Assembly (NCBI GenBank): GCA_905116865.2
Contig: CAJHNH020000221.1
Location: forward strand, 139,227-203,226
Origin: Candidula unifasciata
Taxonomy: Eukaryota; Mollusca; Gastropoda; Stylommatophora; Geomitridae
Direction: 5' to 3'
Length of the DNA stretch: 64,000 bases
The notes beneath the pieces are model-generated. The model made no database searches, was not told where the DNA came from, and saw only the letters and a program-made list of their open reading frames with translations. The translations under genes and the position numbers were made by a program. Numbering within the stretch: the first letter of the stretch is position 1; each line of letters starts with the position of its first letter. This document shows positions 56,060 through 64,000 of this stretch, piece by piece.

Positions 56060-56300
56060 AGCGTCTACAGGATTCCGGCACTACATTGCTGCATAACAAA
56101 TTAAACTTAGTTTGCCCTGCTGTGCCTACAGCGGCGCAATGGGCAGAGGTCACTACTATCCATGTCTGGCGGTTCGTTGCTACCTGCTTCAGGTCTGGGA
56201 TGTTCATTATGCCCACGAGTGAGCCTTTCCTGATAATGGCTCTACACAGGGTAGCTTCCCCGTTTTCTTTTACTTTCCAGTGTCCATGTGAGGGCATGAT
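56060..56300 (-). mobile_element. LINE 3' end, minus strand
   Basis: Minus-strand frame: ATLCRAIIRKGSLVG, DLKQVATNRQTWIVVTSAHC. This matches IIREGSLMGHSNIQDQQRIA-TNRHAWRVMTSSLC of the LINE at 41.4-42.1 kb, so the two are the same family. A poly-G run lies at 56299-56316. Confidence 0.82.
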
Positions 56301-56317
56301 GGGGGGGGGGGGGGGGG

Positions 56318-57525
56318 AGTCATGTCTTATTCATTCTGAGTGCATGACCGTTGTAGTTCCAGCGGTGCTTTCTTATAAAATTTGATATATTATTTTGCTT
56401 GGTCTCTTGTCTTTATTGCGTATTATATTTTTTACCTCTATAAATTTTAATTTTGTGACATCGGATTTACTAAATACACTGTTATCTATATTTGTTTTTG
56501 TGACTGCGTTTGGTTAGCTGTAACATTTGCCCCATCTGATACCTGATTTGCAGTGCGACTGTCAGGAATATACCACCTAGGAGAGACATCAACAATTCAA
56601 TACGAGAGTGTAAACGCTATGAGTCTTTCAGTTTCGGGTAAATTACTTTCCATTGAAAAGACTGCATACCCTGGGTGTATTGCGAGATAGGAGAACCACG
56701 AGGGAGCCATCCGTCATTATCTCAGCCAGAAGAGAATAGGAGTTGTTAGCCTAAACACTTGGAGACATACTCAGGGGGAAAATCGGAGCACTTATGGTCA
56801 TGTCGGATGTGCGATGAAGATTATCTTTAAATGAACAATGAGCTGTCAGGTAGGCGGCGAAGCTATCTTCTCTGTTTTTGATGGGTCGCGGGTATAAATA
56901 ATTTTAAGAACACTGCTCTTCTAGGATACAAAGCCGCACTTTAATGTATTACGACATAGCGTGTCTATTTTCATGATCCCGCTAATTTATGTAACTCGGT
57001 GGCTGGCTACAGGCCACTACGGTTGCTTGTGTGCAGTTTGTAGTAACCGCTTTACAAAAAATGTCTAATCGACGTGCTAGACGTGTTTGTGTGTGCGAGG
57101 GTACATATGTGTGTTTGTGTGTATGTGTGTGTAGGGGGTGGAAGTGGGGGTTGAATCCCGCCTCACTACTATAAGATGTTTTAGTCACCATTACCCGAAG
57201 ACTTTATAATTGAAACACCAATCACATTTGTGCCTCTGTGTGTGAGTGTAGGTGGCTAGATTTGGATGTGTGTGTGCGCGTGTGTGTGTTTGCATGCTTT
57301 TGATTCACCATGACTTCTACAGATACGATCTTGTTACCTGACCATTTGATCCAATCAATGCGGTGGTACTATAAACCGGCACGTTGCGACACATCAGACA
57401 AAGTTATTTCTGAGTGCAAGTGCACCGACCTTTATATAACTTTGTGACGTACTCTTTGAAGTATATCTATCGGTTTCTGTCTTTCGCAATAACCAATCTA
57501 TATTTAATTTAGTGGTAGCTTAATT
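56318..57525. other. Unassigned sequence
   Basis: TG-rich patches at 57085-57135 and 57235-57290. No exon, LINE motif or terminal repeat recognised. Confidence 0.45.
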
Positions 57526-57529
57526 GCTA

Positions 57530-57775
57530 GTAGGATTTTGGTTGTTTGATTTGGTTTAGTAAGGTCTGGCTTAGTTTGATTTGATTTTTTTTTAAATTCA
57601 ACTTGGTGTGGTTTGATTTGATTTTGATTTGATGTAGTTTTGATTTGCGTTACCTAATATTGCGGACTGGAGTTTGATTTGGTTTAATTTATTCTGGTTT
57701 GGTTCAGTCCAGTTTGGCTTATTTAGCTTATTTGGTCTAATCTGATTTGGTTCAGTTTGATTTTGTTTAGATTGT
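57530..57775. repeat. Degenerate GGTTTGATTT minisatellite
   Basis: Many imperfect copies of a 10-15-bp G/T-rich unit (GGTTTGATTTGATTT, GTTTGGTTCAGT). The minus-strand QNQTEPNQ frame is its translation. Confidence 0.8.
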
Positions 57776-58685
57776 AGGCATTCGCTTTCATAGCAAGTAA
57801 ATATCTCAGTAAGTCCCATTACCAACATGAAAATGTCAAAACGGAACACTAACCCTGTATCACCAGTGACGACCAAAATGTGTACTTGAACCATAAATTC
57901 TATTAAGACGTTTAGTCCCAAACAGAGTGAGGTGTGTGATTAGATCTCTGGTGAAACCGACGATCACGTAATGTGCACTCCTACTTATTTACATTTGGTT
58001 CAAGCAGCTAAAGATACCCGGCTCCCCTAGCATTTAACTGGTCTGAAAGCAATACACTCCTTGGTTTATCTTGTGGCTATCGACGTAACTCAGTCTGGTA
58101 TTCAAAGAGTTAATAATTTCTCCATTCCTGGTGTGTATGTGTGTGTGTATTATATTCGATCAAAGCCTATTTCTATCCAGCATATTCGCTGGATTTATTC
58201 TTATTAGGTAGCCAAATCATTTCAGTTTTTATTTTAAAAAATGTAATCATAGGTGTTTTTCCAATAGTTATTGAAACTTCTTCGTTTCTCAAATGACGGC
58301 TTTTAGTTTTATTCCCGGCCTTTTCAAATATCTGTATTCACACATGATCACTTTCTTTCGTGCTCTTTAGTCAATGTCCAATTCTGAAACTGATAACATA
58401 CAGGGTTTGTATCAAAGATCGCGTTTATAATTTGCCCCCCCCCCCCCTTTCCACCTTTTTCCCCATTCCCTCGCTTTTGGGATAGATAGCTCGTTGACTT
58501 AAGTTACATAATTTATGTAGACAATCAGCAAATGCTTAAAACGTGTTGCACCCACTAGGCCAGATTTTTGCGAACACTTCTGCTGAATACACATTTCATG
58601 TTTATATTCTCACCGTACACTTTAGAAAAAAATAGACCAAGGAACGACGCACTCAAAAACTGACAGAGCTTCGCATGCGTGACTT
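57776..58685. other. Unassigned sequence
   Basis: Contains ATTCAAAGAGTTAA near 58097-58110, possibly a remnant of the TTAA-type MITE family, and a poly-C run near 58435-58447. No gene seen. Confidence 0.4.
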
Positions 58686-58800
58686 GGCTTTAGGACAGGC
58701 AGAGAGACAGAGGAAGCTGCGAGAGAGAGAGAGAGAGACAAAGAGAGAGAACGAGAGGGAGAGAGAGAGGGGGGGGGGAGAGAGAGAGAGAGAGAGAAAC
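58686..58800. repeat. (GA)n-rich low-complexity tract
   Basis: GAGAGA stretches with GGGG interruptions. The LSLSLS frame on the opposite strand is an artefact. Confidence 0.95.
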
Positions 58801-58964
58801 TAGTTCGAGATAACACAAACGTGACTGCGCTATGGAGCGCTCCTCATTAGATGTCAGCCTTCCCTTAGAGAAGAGGGTGTAAAGAGAAATTGTTATTGAC
58901 CAGAATGTTATCACACTTCAGATCGATAAAATGATTGGTCCAGACTGATAAAATGTAGCGTAAC

Positions 58965-59518
58965 TGTAATGACTGCCCTTTTGTGTCTCCTCCACACTGG
59001 CTATCTGTGGTGCAGAGTTAACACTGGCTCTGAGGTCTAGAGGTTCACAACTCAATCAAAGCAGACATGATCATCTTCATGGTCACACAACGTCTAACAA
59101 CGGTTAACACCAGCGGTACATTTCACGAGTTTATTTACACGTTAGCTCAATACACAAATCACAGGTGAATCCACTTACAGCATTCGGACAATAGACGTTG
59201 ACATATTCACAGCTGGCTTTGACAATCAAACAGGGTACCATCACAGCTGGCCTTCTCGATCATTCATTCCTCGCCGATTCAGATCCACATGCTCTAGTCA
59301 TTCTCCATTCATCTTCACAGCTTCATTTTCCATCCTTTCTCTCTGGGGCCCAGTCACCGAATGACCGCCTGATTCTCAATCCCCCAGATCTCTCCATTCA
59401 CACGTGACACACTCTTTCCTGTCGTTTCACCATATCTCCGTGAAACCCATGCTCTCAGGGACTTCCCCAGTTATGCCAATCATCCCCTGACATTATCCCT
59501 ATTTATAACATCATTACA
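58965..59518 (-). mobile_element. Candidate solo LTR
   Basis: Read on the minus strand the 554-bp unit starts TGTAATGA and ends TCATTACA (8-bp inverted ends, TG...CA). A TATA-like TTATAAATAG lies near its start and an AATAAA further in. It is flanked by GTAAC (58960-58964) and GTTAC (59519-59523), 4 of 5 identical. No internal gag or pol region adjoins it. A TIR transposon with ends GTAACTGTAATGA is the alternative. Confidence 0.5.
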
Positions 59519-59754
59519 GTTACTAAGAATTTATATTGAAGTGAAGAAGCAAAGAAGAACCTGGAATGACAAACTCAATAAGTGGACAGGACTAAGTAAT
59601 TATACACTTATTCATCAAGCAAAAGACAGAAAGATGGCGGGTTTTATGTGCTAGTGCTTCCATCAATACACCCCCACGACCCTACTGGGTCAAGGGTTCT
59701 GTTATGTTATTGTAGTGACGACATTAACGCTTCTCTCACTGTGGAATATAACTC

Positions 59755-60185
59755 CGCTTGTTTCCACAGTTGCATGGCAATTTAAAGCAGTTTTTTACAG
59801 TTAGGACAACTGACTGTAAACAGTTGCATGACAATTTGACAGCAGTTTTTAACAGTTGGGACAACTGACTGTCAACAGTTGCATGACAATTTGACAGCAG
59901 TTTTTAACAGTTAGGACAACAGACTGTCCACAGTTGCATGGTAATTTGACAGCAGTTTCTAACAGTCAGGGCAATTGACTGTCCAAAGTTGCATGTAATC
60001 TGACAGCAGTTTCTAACAGGACAACTGACTGTCCACAGTTGCATGGTAATTTGACAGCAGTTTCTAACAGGACAACTGACTGTCCACAGTTGCATGGTAA
60101 TTTGACAGCAGTTTCTAACAGTTAGGACAACATGGTAATTTGACAGCATTTTCTAACAGTTCGGACAACTGACTACCCTCAGTTG
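59755..60185. repeat. About 55-bp minisatellite
   Basis: About eight copies of a unit with CAGTTGCATGGTAATTTGAC / AGCAGTTTCTAACAGT / TAGGACAACTGACTGTC. Frames with RNCCQITMQLWTV are repeat translations. Confidence 0.92.
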
Positions 60186-60430
60186 CTCAGTCACACCGTT
60201 GTCCACTTTTTTTAAAAGTTACAGACCAACTGAACCGTCTTATCCACTTTCATCTAGACACACATATGCTTCAAAGATTGCATCGTTCGTTTAATATGAG
60301 CAATTTTACAGAGATACCTGCATGTAGTCGCTGAAACTCCGGAGTTCGTGCTTTGTGCAATGCTATCGGCGTGCGGCTAGGCATTTATACTCTTCTCTAG
60401 AAAATTTAAGCATATCTATATGTATGATTG
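60186..60430. other. Unassigned sequence
   Basis: No feature recognised. Confidence 0.4.
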
Positions 60431-60434
60431 TATT

Positions 60435-60645
60435 CTTTTTCTTCTTTTTCTTCTTCTTCTTCTTATTATTATTATTATTATTATTATTATGAGTTTGCCC
60501 TGCGCCTTTCGGCTTACCCATACGATTTTAACAAACTCCTAATTAGTAGCCCTTTACGACACCCGTGTTGCATGGACATGGATCTAGTTACCCCTCCCTA
60601 GCCATAAAATGGAAGCCAAAACTCACACAGGGAGCTTGTTTTATT
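60435..60645 (+). repeat. CTT/ATT tract leading into SINE-like repeat
   Basis: (CTT)n then (ATT)n, followed by sequence with the layout of family C (start CTTCTTCTTCTT, end CCATAAAATGGAAGCC-AAACTCACACAGGGAGC) but much diverged. Confidence 0.45.
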
Positions 60646-60959
60646 ATCTGACTGATTATCTGCCTATCGGACTGTCTGTACGTGTTAATATCTGAGCCCG
60701 GAAAAGCGCTTCAAGTTAAGTAATAAACTGCAGATCCTTCATAATAGACAGAATAATACAAACCGGAGTTTTCTGATAAGAATCAGGAAGAAGTCATTCA
60801 GTGCCAAATCCGGGAGGTCGTGTTTCGACCCTGATCCCGACCAGTTCATATCTGAATTTGTTTGGTTGTAACACGACCTGATTACAGTCACATTTGCCTG
60901 TGCCAAAATCAGTCTCCAGTATTGCATGCGTGAGTTACAAGGCCCTATTAATTTCTAGC

Positions 60960-61495
60960 TCTCCCCAGAGGCCATTACCGTGTAGTGGTGGGGGAGCTTA
61001 AGCGCCTCAGTGATCTTGTGAGCTATGCCGTTGAGAACGAATGTTCCTGGCAGGGTCACCCAAGCCGGACAGGTCATTGGTGAGAGGCCAGACTAAAGAT
61101 GGCCTCCTGATCCACCCAAAAAAAAAAACTACAACGTTACAGAAACTTCAAGAGGAAATAAGTGCTCTAAACGTCCGTCGGTCTTGGGACTGATTCCCTC
61201 TGTCATCATGAACAACGTGGGTGAAAGCCGAAAGGAAGCCCGTGATGGGAAAACAAGTCTACTGGACGTCAAAACGGAATTTAGAATTGGTTTCTGGAAT
61301 GTAAGAACCATGTTTGAAACGTCCAAAACTGCCCAAGTAATTAAAAAGGGGCGCCAAAATGGAAACGAACGATGAAGAGTGACCTGAATGCGGCATCTCT
61401 GACATGGAAAACTGCTCTGAAGATTGCACAGGACAGGAAGCCTCATATGCCACTATTCATAAAGAGAATGGATGATTGATGATGAATATTAAGTT
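60960..61495 (+). mobile_element. Internally deleted LINE (5' end joined to 3' end)
   Basis: The 5' part has a G-rich leader and encodes the beginning of an APE endonuclease (FRIGFWNVRTMFETSKTAQV). This is joined within a few codons to the extreme C-terminus (MKSDLNAASLTWKTALKIAQ and DRKPHMPLF) and a GATGATTGATGATGA tail. About 3 kb of coding sequence, including the whole RT, is missing. Confidence 0.8.
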
Positions 61496-61684
61496 CTAGG
61501 GATTTGGGAATCATAGATATGGTGACCTTAAGTCCAGTTGTCACCGGCCAATAAATAAACAGAGGGGAACCCTTGAGGCCGTTAAATATTATATATTAGT
61601 AAAGTAAAAGAAAATGTATTGATTGGCACTCATAGAAAGAAGTAGAAAGATAGAAGAACACACTAGACAACATTAAAATCAAAA

Positions 61685-61795
61685 GCTATAGATACCGTGC
61701 CAGGAATCGAACTTGTCACCTCCATACGGCGTGTGGGTCTCGCCGTCTGGAAATAAGTGCACTAAGAACATGGTCAACTAGTCGCCCACCTTTCC
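61685..61795 (-). repeat. tRNA-like SINE head, minus strand
   Basis: Minus orientation: GGCGACTAGTTGACCATGTT (A-box region) and GACAAGTTCGATTCCTGGCA (B-box). It lacks a closed acceptor stem, so it is not called as a tRNA gene. Confidence 0.6.
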
Positions 61796-61952
61796 TCTCC
61801 CACCCCCCACCCTCACCCCCACCCCCCAAAGGTGTCCTATTGGCCACGTCTATAGTATAGCTTGAAATCCATTTTCTGTTACTTTATCAATATACAGCTG
61901 TCACCGGGACACACACGTCCAGCCAGTCCCGTCGGTAATGTTAAAGAAAAAA

Positions 61953-62155
61953 ATGCAACCCACTAGGACATCACACAAGCGATAAACACCCGATGACACA
62001 AAGTGCCACCATGCGGATGATGATCACCCGTGGAGAGGTCCCGGATACCGTGTTCAACCATTAGACCATATTTATGGTCGGACTATATTGCGGCTCCTGG
62101 CAAGGGCCAGAGTTGGGCTTCAAAATAACGAAAAATTGCATCCAGCAAGGGGATG
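61953..62155 (+). repeat. SINE family A
   Basis: A well preserved single copy, from CCACTAGGACATCACACAAG to ATAACGAAAAATTGCATCCA followed by GCAAGGGGATGACTG. Confidence 0.85.
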
Positions 62156-62515
62156 ACTGATTAGGGAACAACATTATTATGGCTTGTACAATTTACATGA
62201 CTGTGTAGTCACATGTTCCTAAAAATCTATTTGTTCCTTCATTATTAATTTATTAATTAATTATAATAAATTATAGAATAATGTTTATTTTTGAAAAGAG
62301 GCTTAACTTTTTTGCTTGGGATGTTCTGTTTTAAGCTCCAAACACTAGTTGGATGTCCTGTTTCCAGCTTATGCTATTATAATCACCCTCGTCATAGACC
62401 AACACGTCTTGAAATGTAAAAATTAATGGGGGGGGGGGGGATCCTAAACACCGGCACTATCATCAGGAGGAGTCACATCAAACAATGTCCCTTAACAAGT
62501 CAGAAACGCATCGAC
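62156..62515. other. Unassigned sequence
   Basis: AT-rich, with a poly-G run near 62429-62440. No feature recognised. Confidence 0.45.
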
Positions 62516-62519
62516 CACA

Positions 62520-62735
62520 TGAAGCTAGACTCATATTTCCATAGACCCACTGGCCCTCTCAGGGGGATGTGGCCGCCTTGATATTTTTAGTACTTTCCCT
62601 GCCACCCCGTTCAGGCTGGGTCGACCTGGCAGGCAAATCCTTAATAACGAAAATCTGGCTTCATGCGGATTTGAACTCACCACCTTCGGATTCCCAAGCG
62701 AGCGTCTAGCTGCTATACCACGGCGGCTCCCTCAC
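62520..62735 (-). repeat. SINE family B, minus strand
   Basis: Minus orientation: head GGAGCCGCCGTGGTATAGCA, then CGAAGGTGGTGAGTTCAAAT. Body with AGGTCGACCCAGCCTGAACG and AAGGCGGCCACATC. Confidence 0.75.
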
Positions 62736-63175
62736 TTCAGTAACTATAAATGAGTTTATGTGTGTGTGTTCCTCTCCCATGTTTTCTCCGTTGTTGAGCT
62801 TTCGAGTCATAGTTTGTGTTCTGTGAATTCCATTCCGATATATTTGAGAGGGTCATCTTCATCATCATCATCATCACCATCATCATCATTATCAAATTTG
62901 CCGTGTTTGCATCACTTGGGGTTCTCAGACTATTCTTCCATTACATTCTACCTTGTGCAGTCTTTTAGGTATCGTAGATGGAGTCCGATACAACACGTTT
63001 GCCACTCTCACAGGCGTTCTCTGTAAGTTTCGATAACAGATTGTTTTACGGAACGAGGGAACCGGTCCCACGACCAACCCTCCTCCTTTTAGATCCGGAC
63101 TTAGGACCGGTATTGGAAAAAACTGAAACGATTAGTGGTAATGCTCTGTTTCGGATATTTATGATTATCGGATAG
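62736..63175. other. Unassigned sequence with (ATC)n
   Basis: An ATC trinucleotide tract lies near 62852-62893. The 62760-63023 frame is serine-rich only because of it. Confidence 0.5.
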
Positions 63176-63179
63176 AACT

Positions 63180-64000
63180 ACGTGAAATAATAGACATTGT
63201 AGTTGTAGAACGTCTAAGAACGGCCTCAGTTTGAATAATGAAAAGGCACAAGAAACTGTTATCAAATAAAATAATTATTCCTAAATGTGTAATAAAAGTC
63301 AACGGTATTATTTTGAGACAAATAGAGAAATTTACGTATTTGGGCACATGGATAACAGATGAAAGATGCATTACTGAGATCAGAAACAGAATAGGGCAGG
63401 CAAAAACTGCATTTTATAAAATGAAAAACGTCATATGCAAATCTAGAACAGGCAAAAACTGCATTTTATAAAATGAAGAACATTTTACGCAAATCTAGAA
63501 CAGGCAAAAACTGCATTTTATAAAATAAAGAACTTTTTATCCAAATCTAGAACAGGCAAAAACTGCATTTTATAAAATGAAAAACATCTTATGCTATAAT
63601 TCTTGCTTGCTACATAGATCCAGTTTTAACATATGTCTGTGAGTCCTGGATAATCGGTAGGCAGGTAAAACAATTTCTTGAGGCCTCAGAGATGTGGTTT
63701 TACAGAAGAATGCTTTAAATACCTTGTACAGCACACACACACACAAAAATAAAGCAACTAAGAGGTTTTGAAAGAGATGGGAGCCAGAAGACAACCTATC
63801 ACAGACATCAGAAGAAGACAGTCATAATTTTACCGCCATGTTATGAGAAGAGAAAAAAAGATGAAACATGTGACTACTGGAAAGATCTGTGGAAGACGAG
63901 ATAGAGGAAGACAACGAGAGAAGATTCTTGACAGTCTTGATGCATGGCATGGAGGTGTATCAGCACACGAACTGATACATGGTGCAGGAGATCGCAGATT
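63180..64000 (+). mobile_element. RTE LINE copy running off the right edge
   Basis: Encodes SLNNEKAQETVIK-like residues followed by IIPKCVIKVNGIILRQIEKF and TYLGTWI, matching the end of RT in the LINE at 35.5-38.9 kb, and continues through TYVCESW and LITDIRRRQS-type coding to the window end. It is truncated at 5' and frameshifted, and carries an internal tandem repeat. Confidence 0.88.
63391..63598 (+). repeat. 52-bp tandem repeat inside the RTE copy
   Basis: Four copies of a unit with ACAGGCAAAAACTGCATTTT / ATAAAATGAAAAAC and an AATCTAG linker. The unit encodes the GQAKTAFYKMKN segment of the LINE. 52 bp is not a multiple of three, so the frame is destroyed. Confidence 0.92.

Noticed and set aside
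61685..61795. Candidate tRNA gene on the minus strand
   Set aside because: A- and B-box-like motifs are present, but I could not pair an acceptor stem or place a credible anticodon loop. SINE heads of this kind are common in the window.

Overview
This window is animal genomic DNA, dense in repeats. Split genes with GT/AG introns, APE-type LINEs, many tRNA-derived SINEs, hAT, mariner, Tigger, Merlin and piggyBac-like elements, TTAGGG-type repeats and long AT and GA microsatellites all point to a metazoan. The repeat mix resembles a marine lophotrochozoan, most likely a mollusc. That placement is an impression and is of low confidence. Nothing is prokaryotic, and there is no CRISPR array and no plausible operon.

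One host gene is recognisable. It is on the minus strand and runs from the first coding exon at 33302-33465 leftwards to an exon at 2589-2680, then off the left edge. Thirteen coding exons encode the N-terminal part of gamma-tubulin complex component 6 (TUBGCP6/GCP6), including the start of its GRIP1 domain. Splice phases agree across every junction except exon 3 to exon 4, where one exon (3n+2 nt) has not been found. The 5'UTR exon(s) and promoter were not identified, and the GRIP2 half lies outside the window.

The introns of this gene (about 1-33.5 kb) are packed with minisatellites, several of which begin within tens of bases of a splice site. The most striking, at 27225-28440, is about 20 copies of a 60-bp unit that contains the 3' splice site and first bases of exon 4. 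Others follow the 5' splice sites of exons 6, 9, 10 and 11. The array at 19.66-22.01 kb is split by a Merlin (IS1016/ISXO2-like) DNA transposon whose transposase keeps its DDE residues but has one in-frame stop, and which holds telomere-like repeats next to its stop codon.

From 35 kb to the right end I see no host exon. This part holds an almost full-length but frameshifted RTE-type LINE (35.5-38.9 kb, 13-bp target-site duplication), a Tigger remnant (40.0-41.2 kb), a LINE fragment bounded by huge AT tracts (41.2-42.4 kb), two adjacent long-TIR foldback-like elements (42.6-44.3 kb), a SINE tandem array (46.1-46.9 kb), many LINE 3' ends, a candidate solo LTR (59.0-59.5 kb) and another RTE copy running off the right edge. 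Two tandem arrays, near either end of the window, are built from the same C-terminal segment of an RTE reverse transcriptase.

Apart from TUBGCP6, every coding trace here belongs to a decayed mobile element.
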